Shown here: positions 6,668 to 15,840 of the stretch, piece after piece
How positions within the stretch are numbered: position 1 is the first letter of the stretch
Layout: each line of letters starts with the position of its first letter
Assembly: GCA_002423465.1 (NCBI GenBank)
Contig: DIWG01000084.1
Span: 26,456-71,501 of the forward strand
DNA length: 45,046 nucleotides
Source: Syntrophaceae bacterium UBA6112
GTDB taxonomy: Bacteria; Desulfobacterota; Syntrophia; Syntrophales; UBA5619
Direction: 5' to 3'
The notes under the pieces: model-generated
The model's input: the letters and a program-made list of their open reading frames with translations, nothing else
The model's database searches: none
What the model was told of the DNA's origin: nothing
Position numbers and translations under genes: made by a program

Positions 6668-7570
6668 CTATTGCATAAGATACTGTGGTCCCCGCAACGT
6701 TGTGCTGCCGAAGATTTCCTCCGATACGGCGGTTTTCATATTCCGGATCAGATATTTCCAGAGGGCTGTTTTTTTCTTCTGTCCGTAAACGATTTCGGGT
6801 TTTTCCTTGATCCCCGACAATCGGCCGGCCAGAAGCACAGCATCCTGGAGTCCTCCGAGGTCATCGATTAAATCCAACGCCTTCGCCTGTCTACCGGTAA
6901 AAATCCTTCCATCGGCCAGTCGGACGATTTTCGACAATGGAATTTTACGTTTTTCGGAAATGGTTTTGACGAATTGATCGTAAACGTCATCGACGATTCC
7001 CTGGATCAGGGAGCGTTCCTCCGCTGTCATACCACGAGTGGGAGAACCGATATCCTTGAATTTTCCGCTTTTGACGACGGATGAACGAACGCCAACCTTC
7101 TTTAGAAGCTCTTCCACATTTGCATGATGCATAACGGCCGATATGCTGCCGGTGATCGTTCCAGGATTGGCGAGAATCTTGTCCGCGGCGACGGCAATCA
7201 GGTATCCGCCGGACGCCGCTACCGATCCCATCGAGGCCACGACCTTCTTTTTTTTGCGAAGCTCAAGGACGGCTTGATAAATCTCTTGCGCCGGCGCCAC
7301 ACTCCCGCCCGGCGTATCTATCCTCAGGACAACCGCCCGGATGCTCTTGTTGTCTGCGAATTCGTTGATCTGATCGATAATTTCCCCGGCGTCGCCGATA
7401 ACCCCTTCGATCGGGATCACACCGACCTTCTCGCCGAGGTTAAACGAATTCTCCCCCTGGAAAAGGCTTAATCCGTAAACCAGCATAAAAAAGATCACTC
7501 CGATCAAAACCAGAAGGCACATGCCCATCATTACCGGATGTCTTCTCATATCTCTATCTTTACGGATCAA
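6668..7570 (-). CDS. sppA: Signal peptide peptidase SppA, short form
   Basis: Membrane-anchored serine/lysine protease that degrades cleaved signal peptides; 300 residues, the single-domain form. An N-terminal membrane helix (about residues 15-36, MGMCLLVLIGVIFFMLVYGLS) is followed by the protease fold with IDTPGGSV. The predicted nucleophile serine is in GSVAASGGYL, and the general-base lysine is in SGKFKDIGSP. The start is uncertain: TTG 7570 is the longest, and ATG 7549 would give 293 residues; neither has a strong ribosome-binding site. It begins 15 bases after the rpsA stop, so it is cotranscribed and may depend on coupling. An rpsA-sppA pairing is known to me from other deltaproteobacteria. 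Confidence 0.9.
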   Translation of the reverse strand: MIRKDRDMRRHPVMMGMCLLVLIGVIFFMLVYGLSLFQGENSFNLGEKVGVIPIEGVIGDAGEIIDQINEFADNKSIRAVVLRIDTPGGSVAPAQEIYQAVLELRKKKKVVASMGSVAASGGYLIAVAADKILANPGTITGSISAVMHHANVEELLKKVGVRSSVVKSGKFKDIGSPTRGMTAEERSLIQGIVDDVYDQFVKTISEKRKIPLSKIVRLADGRIFTGRQAKALDLIDDLGGLQDAVLLAGRLSGIKEKPEIVYGQKKKTALWKYLIRNMKTAVSEEIFGSTTLRGPQYLMQ

Positions 7571-7585
7571 TCCCCGACGAGTCCG

Positions 7586-9355
7586 TCATTCCTCCGTATC
7601 CACAATCCTGACGTCGGCCAGCGCTTTGCTCAGACTGGAGCCGATATTCTCACGGTTGTTGATATATTGATTGACGGAGTGCCCTTCCGTACCCGCTTCG
7701 TAATCCTTGATGCTCAGGCGGATCTTTCGGCTCTTTGGATCGACGTTTTTGACGACGGCGGATACCGTATCGCCCAGTGCAAACAATTCCGAGGAAGATT
7801 TGACGCGCCGCGAGCTCAATTCGGAGATATGGACCAGTCCTTCAATCCCTTCTTCAATTTCAACAAAAATTCCGAAGTCGGTGATATTGGTGACTTTGCC
7901 CGAAACAATCGATCCGGCAGGATATCGCACGCTTAATTCTTCCCACGGGTTCTTTTCGATCTGTTTGAGCCCCAGAGAAAACTTTTCATGTTCAACGTCG
8001 ATGTTCAGGACCATCGCCTCAATTTCCTGGCCCTTTTTGAACATCTCTGACGGATGCTTCACCCGCTGCTTCCAGGAAATGTCCGACATGTGGATGAGGC
8101 CATCAATCCCTTCTTCCACACCCACGAAAATTCCGAAATTTGTGATGTTTCTGATGATTCCCCTGATGACGCTTCCTTCCGGATATTTTACTTTCAAGGT
8201 TTCCCAGGGGTTGGCGGTGGTCTGCTTCAACCCTAGCGATATGCGCTTTGTTTCGATATTAATATCCAGTATCATGACTTGGACGCGCTGACCAACCGAC
8301 AAAACCTTGGAGGGGTGCTTGATTTCACGGGTCCAGAACATCTCCGACACATGGATCAGGCCTTCGACGCCTGTCTCCAGTTCCACAAAGACGCCATAGT
8401 CGGTGAGGTTCACGACACGGCCTTCGACGACGGAATGGATGGGATAATTTTCTTTGATCGTTTCCCATGGATTCGAAGCCAGTTGCTTGAGGCCCAAGGC
8501 AACCCGTTCCTTTTCCCGGTCGAATGAAAGAACCTTGACTCTGATCTTTTCTCCCTTGGAGAAATGGTCGGAAGGCCGCGTGATCCTTCCCCATGAGATA
8601 TCCGTCACATGGAGCAGCCCGTCAATTCCACCCAGATCGATGAAAAGACCGTAATCGGTAATATTCTTGATCACACCCTCAACAATCTTTCCCTCTTCGA
8701 TATTCTGCAGCGTATCGAATTTTTCGGCTTCTCTCTCCTTCTCCAGGATCGTCCTGCGCGAAAGAACGACATTGTTTCTCTTTCTGTCATATTTCAGAAC
8801 ATTAAACAGGAAGGATTGACCGACATAGCGGTCCAGGTCTCTAACCGGGCGGATATCCACCTGAGAACCGGGCAGAAAGGCGGGAATCCCAATGTCGACG
8901 GAGAGACCACCCTTCACCCTTTCGATCACCATTCCCTTGATCGGCGAATTTTGTTCACAGGCCAGTTTAACATCATCCCAAATCTTGATCTTAGCGGCTT
9001 TGTCCCTTGAGAGAACGAGGTTTCCATCCTGATCTCTTCGATCCACAAGCACCTCGATTTCATCCCCGACATTGACCGTGATGTTCCCCTGATCATCGCG
9101 CAATTCCCTTGCAGGGATATATCCCTCCGTCTTCCAACCGACGTCCACCATGATGGAGTCCGCGTTGATCTGCACCACCTTGCCATTCAAAACGCCGCCC
9201 ATCTGAACGGATTGCAGGCTCTGTTCGTAAAGTTCCTTAAAACCGACATTCTCGTCTTTCTCCTGCAAAGTATCACCGGAGATTTCCGCCGTCTTTTCTT
9301 CACCCGTTTCCCCGCCTGCATCCTGATTTGAGATTAAGTTATCATCGTTACCCAT
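7586..9355 (-). CDS. rpsA: 30S ribosomal protein S1
   Basis: RNA-binding ribosomal protein that helps recruit mRNA; 589 residues with six S1 (OB-fold) domains. The repeats begin around GGVLNGKVVQ, NSPIKGMVIE, GKIVEGVIKN, HSVVEGRVVN, GSVIRGIIRN and GSIVSGKVTN. The last four carry the diagnostic YGxF or FGIF and GLxHxS elements, while the first two are the divergent ribosome-binding type. A roughly 40-residue acidic N-terminal tail precedes domain 1. AGGGGGT lies upstream of ATG 9355. A 128-base AT-rich leader separates it from cmk; S1 commonly autoregulates through its leader, but I cannot point to the operator here. Confidence 0.97.
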   Translation of the reverse strand: MGNDDNLISNQDAGGETGEEKTAEISGDTLQEKDENVGFKELYEQSLQSVQMGGVLNGKVVQINADSIMVDVGWKTEGYIPARELRDDQGNITVNVGDEIEVLVDRRDQDGNLVLSRDKAAKIKIWDDVKLACEQNSPIKGMVIERVKGGLSVDIGIPAFLPGSQVDIRPVRDLDRYVGQSFLFNVLKYDRKRNNVVLSRRTILEKEREAEKFDTLQNIEEGKIVEGVIKNITDYGLFIDLGGIDGLLHVTDISWGRITRPSDHFSKGEKIRVKVLSFDREKERVALGLKQLASNPWETIKENYPIHSVVEGRVVNLTDYGVFVELETGVEGLIHVSEMFWTREIKHPSKVLSVGQRVQVMILDINIETKRISLGLKQTTANPWETLKVKYPEGSVIRGIIRNITNFGIFVGVEEGIDGLIHMSDISWKQRVKHPSEMFKKGQEIEAMVLNIDVEHEKFSLGLKQIEKNPWEELSVRYPAGSIVSGKVTNITDFGIFVEIEEGIEGLVHISELSSRRVKSSSELFALGDTVSAVVKNVDPKSRKIRLSIKDYEAGTEGHSVNQYINNRENIGSSLSKALADVRIVDTEE

Positions 9356-9483
9356 TCAACCCATACCCCCTGAAAGTTTTGTGATTTCATTATACAGTGC
9401 GACTCACTAACACACTGATTTTAAAATATCAAGTGAATTCAGGTAAAAAAAACACGGTTATTGCGGTATTTTATTATTCATTT

Positions 9484-10158
9484 TCAGAGCGGAAGCACAC
9501 GTTCAATAACGGATATCATAAAATCGACGACCTCTGAAATGGATAGACCGGAGGAATCGACAATGACGGCATCCGGAGGGATGACGAGGGGTGCAATGGA
9601 CCGTCCACGGTCCTGACGGTCCCGGAGGATTAGATCATTTTCGATATCGACCCGGTTGACAGGGCCATCCTTGCCGACCATCTCCCGGTATCGCCTTTCC
9701 GTCCTTTCTTCCACCGATGCATCGAGATAGAATTTGACGTCGGCGTCCGGGAAAACGACGGTTCCCATATCGCGTCCTTCAGCAACCACCCCTCCGGCAG
9801 CGGCAAGCTTCCTTTGGATTGGCAGCAGTTTCTCCCGAATCTCCGGAAGGGCGGATATGGTCGATGCCAGAAGGCCGATCTCCTCGGTCCGGATCTTCTC
9901 CGTGACATCGTCGCCGTCGACCATGACTTGGAGGCGACCTTCCTGATATTTGATCGCCACTTTTGTGATTCGGCTTGAAGCAGCGATGGTCTCCGCTTTG
10001 CCTTTCCATCCCTCGCATTTCAAACGGTACGCCTCGGCCCGGTAAAGCGCGCCCGTATCCAGACAAATGAAGGATAGTCTCGATGCGAGGAGCTTGCTGA
10101 TCGTGCTTTTTCCGGCCCCTGCCGGACCGTCAATGGTAATGATCGGACGTCGATTCAA
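9484..10158 (-). CDS. cmk: Cytidylate kinase
   Basis: Phosphorylates CMP and dCMP with ATP; 224 residues, the normal length. Seen are the P-loop DGPAGAGKST, LDTGALYR, the GRDMGTVVFP nucleoside site and the LID-type region RRYREMVGKDG...DRQDRGRSIAPL. The start is TTG at 10158, with GGGAGGTTTTA before it. The TTGA there overlaps the stop of the VanZ-like gene, so the two are translationally coupled. Cmk directly upstream of rpsA is a widespread bacterial arrangement (often with ispH between them, which is absent here). Confidence 0.95.
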   Translation of the reverse strand: MNRRPIITIDGPAGAGKSTISKLLASRLSFICLDTGALYRAEAYRLKCEGWKGKAETIAASSRITKVAIKYQEGRLQVMVDGDDVTEKIRTEEIGLLASTISALPEIREKLLPIQRKLAAAGGVVAEGRDMGTVVFPDADVKFYLDASVEERTERRYREMVGKDGPVNRVDIENDLILRDRQDRGRSIAPLVIPPDAVIVDSSGLSISEVVDFMISVIERVLPL

Positions 10159-10604
10159 TAAAACCTCCCATTCTTCGATCGCGCTCTCATCGGAAAAAAG
10201 CCTTGCAGGATAAGGGCACAGGTCGCCGCTCCCGTTCCGATCCCGGCGGCGTCAAACAGCGCATCCCACAAGGAAGCATCTCGTCCCGGAACAAATGACT
10301 GATGCCACTCGTCACTCAAGGCATATATTGTCCCAATCACGAGCGTCATCCACAAGGCCGATCGCCGGTTCCGGGAGCGTTTCATTGAGGAAAACCATCG
10401 GTACAGGAGGCAGCCGAAAAAATAATATTCAAGAAAATGGGCGATTTTATCGAAGCCGAAGAAGGAGGGAATCTCCTCCGGAAAGTTGGTGAGGGAGGAG
10501 AGAAAATAAATCAGTATGGCATATGCCAGAACCGGTCCTCCGTAGAAAAAAAAATGGCGGCTATTCGCTTTGATTGTTCCGGTTCGGATCAGCTCTTTTC
10601 CCAA
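10155..10604 (-). CDS. VanZ-like membrane protein
   Basis: Small polytopic membrane protein with the VanZ-family signature: DKIAHFLEYYFFGCLLYR, then YALSDEWHQSFVPGRDASLWDALFDAAG. Four hydrophobic segments are visible. VanZ of enterococci gives low teicoplanin resistance; in most other bacteria the role is unknown. The open frame reaches ATG 10685, but that start has its purine tract almost touching the codon and adds a basic, unconserved tail. TTG 10604 with AGGAGAGGAAGA at good spacing is preferred (149 residues). Its stop overlaps the cmk start. It is probably first in the cmk-rpsA-sppA transcript. Confidence 0.8.
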   Translation of the reverse strand: MGKELIRTGTIKANSRHFFFYGGPVLAYAILIYFLSSLTNFPEEIPSFFGFDKIAHFLEYYFFGCLLYRWFSSMKRSRNRRSALWMTLVIGTIYALSDEWHQSFVPGRDASLWDALFDAAGIGTGAATCALILQGFFPMRARSKNGRFY

Positions 10605-10813
10605 TCTTCCTCTCCTGGTTTGGTCAGACCTATACCACACGGACCAAAATCGAACAAGCGTCCGATCAGAAGAAAAATGTGTCATTCCTCATGGAACCCA
10701 CACGGGTTTGTTGTGTTTAAGGAATATCGCTACGGAATAGTTTGATTGCATCGGCAAAAAAAGATAGGATTAATCAGGATCGTGGAGAAATCTCTTCTCG
10801 AAAAGGCAGCAAA

Positions 10814-12229
10814 ATGGGGTTGATGTTCACTTTGCATACGAAACATATCTTATTAAAATATCGGCTTCTATTGTTTTTTCTTGCGCCATGGCTTTTGGGG
10901 TTTGTTTTGCCGGGGACGGCGGGGGCATCGTTCACGCTTGAAGATGAAAAAAAGTTGGGGAAGGAATTCTACGAGAAGCTTCAGAAGGATAATCTCCTTT
11001 TGCAAAACGAACGGGTCAACAACTATCTTACGCTTCTGGGTGAGCGAATTCTTGCCCACAGCGAAGGGACCCTCTTCGATTTTCAATTTTCGATTGTTCG
11101 GAGTTCTGCGATCAATGCGTTTGCAACGCCGGGGGGATATGTCTATGTAAATCAGGGGTTGATCAACCTCGTCGAAAAGGAGGCGGAGCTCGCCGGCGTC
11201 CTTGCCCATGAAATTGCGCATGTGAACGGCCGGCACATTGCGCAAATTATCGACAAATCGAAGAAGATCAGCATATCCACACTGGCGGCTGTTCTTGCCG
11301 GCGCATTTCTGGGCGGCGGCGGAGAGTTCACCGCCGCGGTAACCAGTTTTTCGATGGCCGCGGCGACATCCCTTTCCCTGAAATACAGTCGCGAACAAGA
11401 GGAAGCGGCAGACCGGACAGGTTTCTCTTACCTCGTCGCCTCCGGATACGACGGCAAATCAATGCTTGATTTCCTGAAAATAATGAGGCGTTACGAATAC
11501 TACTCCAACGCAATTCCCTCCTACTTTCTGACCCATCCGGGGACCGATGAAAGAAGCCGTTACATTGACGCCCTGCTTCAAACCAACGACGTCCGAAGAG
11601 AATCGTATCCGGTGATCGGGAATCTGAGACGGGTACAGATCCTTCTGCTTCTTGATGCGAAGCCGCCGGATGCCAACTTGCCCTATTTTCAGAAGGAGCT
11701 CAACGAGCGTCCGGAAGATCCGGATGCCCTCTACGGCCTGGCCGTTACCGAGGACAAGCTGGGGCTGACCCGGAATGCTCTCGAACATTACCGGAAGGCC
11801 CTGCGCTTTTCTCCCGATGATCAAGATGTTCTACGCGACCTGGGGATTGCCTTATTCAAGCTCGGTCACTTCGATGAGGCGGCCCGGAATCTCCAACACG
11901 CAACCCTGCTTCGGAAAAACGACTTGGAAGCCAATCTCCACCTTGGAAAAACCCTTGCAGCCTTGGGAGACATGACCGGCGCGCTTCGTCTGTTTAAAAG
12001 AATGGAGGCGAACCGACCGGATGATCCGGAGATTTTCTACAACCTGGCGATGGTTTACGGCAAGACCGGCCAGACGGGAGATTCACACTACTACTTCGGT
12101 CTTTATTTCAAGAAAAAGGGGAAGATGGACAGTGCCCTCTTTCACATGAAGTCCGCCCAAAAATATTTTTCTCCAAACCACCCCAAACTTGTTGAGATCA
12201 AAAAGGAAATCGATTCGCTCCCGCACTGA
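10814..12229 (+). CDS. Periplasmic M48 metalloprotease with TPR repeats (BepA-like)
   Basis: Zinc protease/chaperone of the BepA (YfgC) type, which in E. coli maintains outer-membrane protein assembly. 471 residues. An N-terminal signal peptide (KYRLLLFFLAPWLLGFVLPGTAGA) precedes the mature chain. The zinc site is HEIAH at His132-Glu133-His136, with the third ligand expected in EQEEAADRTG. From about residue 290 the chain is TPR-like (DPDALYGLAVTEDKLGLTRNALEHYRKAL, continuing in 34-residue steps). ATG 10814 follows AAAGGCAGCAAA and starts the signal peptide; the frame upstream is not conserved-looking. It is followed closely by the stress-protein gene. Confidence 0.9.
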   Translation: MGLMFTLHTKHILLKYRLLLFFLAPWLLGFVLPGTAGASFTLEDEKKLGKEFYEKLQKDNLLLQNERVNNYLTLLGERILAHSEGTLFDFQFSIVRSSAINAFATPGGYVYVNQGLINLVEKEAELAGVLAHEIAHVNGRHIAQIIDKSKKISISTLAAVLAGAFLGGGGEFTAAVTSFSMAAATSLSLKYSREQEEAADRTGFSYLVASGYDGKSMLDFLKIMRRYEYYSNAIPSYFLTHPGTDERSRYIDALLQTNDVRRESYPVIGNLRRVQILLLLDAKPPDANLPYFQKELNERPEDPDALYGLAVTEDKLGLTRNALEHYRKALRFSPDDQDVLRDLGIALFKLGHFDEAARNLQHATLLRKNDLEANLHLGKTLAALGDMTGALRLFKRMEANRPDDPEIFYNLAMVYGKTGQTGDSHYYFGLYFKKKGKMDSALFHMKSAQKYFSPNHPKLVEIKKEIDSLPH

Positions 12230-12244
12230 TCCATGGATGGAATC

Positions 12245-14158
12245 ATGATCCGAAAAATTCTTGTACCGCTCGATCTTACCTCGACGGAAGCCGCTCGTCT
12301 CGGCGTCCGTCTTGCCCGCCATTTCCGGGCAGAAATCATTTTTCTTCATTGCCTGCCGTCCCATGCCGTGACATCAAGGTTATTTTTCCCGAACGACCGC
12401 AGAGACGAGGACCGAGATGATGTATCTTCAGCGGAGATGCGCCGTGCGGAAGAGAAGATTTCAGAAATCCTCTCTGATCTCCCACTCGGCGACGTTCGAC
12501 ATTCCCGGCAAATTACAAAAGGGGCCGTTCTGCATGAAATTTTAAAAGCAGCCGATTCGATACGACCCGACTGGATCATCCAGGGCCGCCGAATTTCTTC
12601 CGGGCTGGAGGAATGGATCGCCGCCGGGGTATCCTGGCGGTTGATTCAAGAGGCCCCTTGTCCGGTCATTACCGTAAAGCACGCTCTCCAAGCCTCACGA
12701 TTGTTTTTCCGTTCCGGAGAATATCCCCGGACCCCTTTTCATCTCACTGCTGATGCGGCACGCTCCGAAAAGCCATCTCTCCATAAAATTCTCTTTCTCA
12801 CCTCATTCGGAGAATCGTCGGATATTGCTTTGCCTCATGCGGCCGCAGTGGCAAAAAAAACCGGGACGGAGTTGATCATTATGCATATTCTCCACGATTC
12901 CCGCATCATCGCTCCGGTTCTTGGAAATCGTTCCACTGACGATCTTTCCGGACGTTTGCAGCATCTCGTTGAGAAGGCCCGGATGCTGCAAATAGGACTA
13001 TACGCATCGCCCTGTCTCAGCGTGGGAAATCCGGAAGAGATCGTCTTCTCCCGGATTCAGAAGGGCGATGTGGATATGATTGCGATGGGAACCGGAGAGG
13101 GGGACGGTGCGGGTATGCTTCAGGCAAATCGATTTTTAAACGGTATCTTTCGCCGTGCGCCCTGTCCCGTCATGACCGTGAGCCGCTTGGCACGCGCATC
13201 GGGGATTGAAAAAAGATACCGGAAAATCTTTCGCAGGCTGAAACCGGCAGACCTGGTTCAACTGAGCGAGGAACAACCGGAATCGGTCGGCGAAGACCTC
13301 TTTCGCGGTAGAATGCCGTTCAGGACATCCGATCTCTTCCTGAAGTACTATACACATGCAAGCCTGAACCATATCTTTGAAGAGTATGGGATATTTGACC
13401 TCATCCGTCGAAAAGGTTTTGTCGACCCCATTATCGAACTCAATCTCGACAACCCTTATCGACAGCGCCTTCGGGTCTGTGTTGGCGGCACGTTGGATGA
13501 GAGACATATTCTAATGGAGATGATCCTGCGCGAGGGAACCTTGGAGGCATCCCGATTGAAAGACGCCCCGGTTCGCGGACATTATTTCCCGGTTCTCATG
13601 GTGGAGTGGCTCTGCATGCAGAACCCGGGGGCCTCCTTTACAACGGAACGCCCTCCCCTTCCCGGTCAACAGCATCCCGGACTTGGAATGAGCCGTGAAA
13701 TTCTCCAATGGATCTACCTGATCGGAATGCGGATCGGCAAGGACGGAATTGCCATCCATCCTCAGTATTTTCATGCCGCCGTTCTCTATCACAGGCTTTT
13801 TCAATGCTACAACCCGGTTCAGGAGGGGCAGTTGACTGCCCTTATCCGGGATACCGAAGAATTCAATCTCGATGATGTTACCTGGGCCGTGGAGCTGGGT
13901 TGTCTACGCGGCAAACAACTTCGACAAAAAGCATCCTTCGAAATCGATTACCAAGTCCATCCCCTGACGCCTCTTCTCCAGCAGCATTTTCACTCCGATC
14001 ATTACCGGAAACTTTTCTGGGAAAGCCTATCCAACCACCAATATCAAATTGATTGGCAACAATTCGACAGACGTCTTCACGAAAGGATCAATCCGGGAGA
14101 TGCCGCACCTCAGTCGCCGGAATCGATCTGTTCGGGACTCAATTCACGGCGGGCGTAG
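12245..14158 (+). CDS. Double universal stress protein with unknown C-terminal domain
   Basis: 637 residues. Two Usp domains are visible. The first, MIRKILVPLDLTSTEAARLG, ends near PCPVITVKHA. The second runs from about HKILFLTSFGESSDIALPHA to APCPVMTVSRL and contains MGTGEGDGAGMLQAN, near the usual ATP-binding G-x2-G-x9-G motif. The last roughly 310 residues match no family I recognise. They include FLKYYTHASLNHIFEEYGIFDLI, a strand-rich LRVCVGGTLDERH segment and LQWIYLIGMRIGKDGIAIHPQYFHAAVLYH. Histidines are frequent there, but no catalytic motif is evident. ATG 12245 matches the usual Usp start and has GGATGGA upstream; ATG 12233 is also possible. Its 3' end overlaps the convergent HD-GYP gene by 49 bases. 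Confidence 0.85.
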   Translation: MIRKILVPLDLTSTEAARLGVRLARHFRAEIIFLHCLPSHAVTSRLFFPNDRRDEDRDDVSSAEMRRAEEKISEILSDLPLGDVRHSRQITKGAVLHEILKAADSIRPDWIIQGRRISSGLEEWIAAGVSWRLIQEAPCPVITVKHALQASRLFFRSGEYPRTPFHLTADAARSEKPSLHKILFLTSFGESSDIALPHAAAVAKKTGTELIIMHILHDSRIIAPVLGNRSTDDLSGRLQHLVEKARMLQIGLYASPCLSVGNPEEIVFSRIQKGDVDMIAMGTGEGDGAGMLQANRFLNGIFRRAPCPVMTVSRLARASGIEKRYRKIFRRLKPADLVQLSEEQPESVGEDLFRGRMPFRTSDLFLKYYTHASLNHIFEEYGIFDLIRRKGFVDPIIELNLDNPYRQRLRVCVGGTLDERHILMEMILREGTLEASRLKDAPVRGHYFPVLMVEWLCMQNPGASFTTERPPLPGQQHPGLGMSREILQWIYLIGMRIGKDGIAIHPQYFHAAVLYHRLFQCYNPVQEGQLTALIRDTEEFNLDDVTWAVELGCLRGKQLRQKASFEIDYQVHPLTPLLQQHFHSDHYRKLFWESLSNHQYQIDWQQFDRRLHERINPGDAAPQSPESICSGLNSRRA

Positions 14159-15765
14159 TCGAGGTGTATCCCTTCCATCTGAAAAAGAGCGTAAAGGTCC
14201 GGATCGATATGTCCGCTTTTCACCATCATGGACAGGATTTTCATGGTGTCGGAAAGGGTTTTCCCTTTCCGGTAGGGCCTGTCCTTGGCCGTTAAGGCCT
14301 CGAATATGTCCGCAAGAGCCAGGATTCGAGACTGAAGGGAAATTTGCGCGGCGACAAGACCTTTCGGATAGCCTTTGCCGTTGAGCATTTCATGATGGGA
14401 AGCGGCATATTCTGGAACATGTCTCATTTTTTTGGGGAAAGGCAATTGTGAAAGGATCTTGTGTGTCATCGCGGCATGATTCTGAATGATCTCCCTTTCC
14501 TTTGCAGAGAGGGTTCCCTGGCGGATATTCAGGTTTTCGACCTCCTCCGATGTAAGCAGTTCCTGTGTTTTCCCGTCCAGATCCCAGCTCCTCCGGGCGA
14601 TTTTCCGGACCCGATCCATCATCTCATCCGACATCCGTTCACTTCCGAGATTGGCCTCCGATAAGAATCGTAATTCTTCCCGGAGGAGGGATTCGGTCTC
14701 ATCCCCCTCCTCCGCCGTCGCCGCTTCGGAAAGGGCATCTTTGTTTAGCCGCCTCAACTTGGCCTGCAATCCGCACAATTCAAAACGGAGCCGCAAAATT
14801 TCGATTCGGTCAAATATCGTTTCCAATTTTGTTGCCTTGTCAACCACGTACTCGGGGGTCGTTATCTTTCCTACATCATGAAGCCAGGCCGCGGTCTGCA
14901 ATTCCTTCAATTGATCATTGGAAAAATAAATATCCGCATAGGATCCTTCCCTCATATCATTGATTTTCCGTGCGATGGTCATCGTCAGTTCTGCCACGCG
15001 GCGCACATGCCCCCCCGTATAGTGGGACTTTTCATCGATGGCGGATGCAATTGCATGGACAAAGGATTCCATCAGGGTTTCGAGGTTGTGAATGAGGCGC
15101 TTGTTGGAAAGGGCGACGGCGGCCTGGGAGGCCAGAGATTCCGTCATTTCCTGAAATTCCCGGGAAAAGGAAACAATCTGTTTGCGTGATTTGTCTCGGG
15201 CATTCAACAACTGCAGAGCGCCGATGATATCATTTTCATGGTTTTTCATGGGAACCACGAGCATCGATTTTGAGCGGTACCCCGTATGCGCGTCGAAATC
15301 TCTTGTCCCCCGGAAGTCAAAACCATCCGTGTCATAAACATCTTTGATGTTAATGGTGTTACCGGTTAAGACGACATGGGCGGAGACATTTCCGTGGTTG
15401 GGTGAGCCATCCGGATTTTGCAGTGGAACCGGCTTCCAGGCAATCCTTCCCCCGGTTCCACCCATTCGGATATGAAGGGACTCCGTCTGTACAATGGCAA
15501 ATTGGAGTTCCGATTCATCTTCGGAGAGTATGTAGAGGGCTCCTCCGTCGGCGCCGGTGAATTCCCTCGCCTCTTCGACGATCATTTCGAGCAGGCGTTC
15601 GATATTTCGTTCCGCCGAAAGCGCTGTGCCGATGCTCGTCAGTTTTCGGATCTGTTTGATCTGATCCTCGCTGAAGTCCGGATGATCCGCCTCCTTTCGA
15701 CCATTCGGCGGGTTGAGATTCGTGCCCTCCTCCGAACCGGGGGAATCTTTTGCATTTGCGCCCAT
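14110..15765 (-). CDS. GAF and HD-GYP domain protein, probable cyclic-di-GMP phosphodiesterase
   Basis: 551 residues. A charged N-terminus is followed by a GAF sensor domain (about 45-200: NIERLLEMIVEEAREFTGADGGALYI, ending near LASQAAVALSN). The HD-GYP output domain follows (about 235-540). Its metal and catalytic signatures are GGHVRRV, WLHDVGK, HAAMTHKIL, HHEMLNGKGYP and LALADIFEALTAKDRPYRKG. The GYP is complete, so cyclic-di-GMP hydrolysis is likely. Between the HD and the second half is an insertion of about 100 residues rich in Arg, Leu and Glu. The GAF ligand is unknown. No membrane segment is seen. The gene is convergent with, and overlaps, the stress-protein gene. Confidence 0.92.
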   Translation of the reverse strand: MGANAKDSPGSEEGTNLNPPNGRKEADHPDFSEDQIKQIRKLTSIGTALSAERNIERLLEMIVEEAREFTGADGGALYILSEDESELQFAIVQTESLHIRMGGTGGRIAWKPVPLQNPDGSPNHGNVSAHVVLTGNTINIKDVYDTDGFDFRGTRDFDAHTGYRSKSMLVVPMKNHENDIIGALQLLNARDKSRKQIVSFSREFQEMTESLASQAAVALSNKRLIHNLETLMESFVHAIASAIDEKSHYTGGHVRRVAELTMTIARKINDMREGSYADIYFSNDQLKELQTAAWLHDVGKITTPEYVVDKATKLETIFDRIEILRLRFELCGLQAKLRRLNKDALSEAATAEEGDETESLLREELRFLSEANLGSERMSDEMMDRVRKIARRSWDLDGKTQELLTSEEVENLNIRQGTLSAKEREIIQNHAAMTHKILSQLPFPKKMRHVPEYAASHHEMLNGKGYPKGLVAAQISLQSRILALADIFEALTAKDRPYRKGKTLSDTMKILSMMVKSGHIDPDLYALFQMEGIHLDYARRELSPEQIDSGD

Positions 15766-15840
15766 ATTTGACCTGTCCTCTGTTTTCTGCCGAACAATTG
15801 CCGAAGGGATGAAACATTATGAGGCCATTTGGACTTTTCG

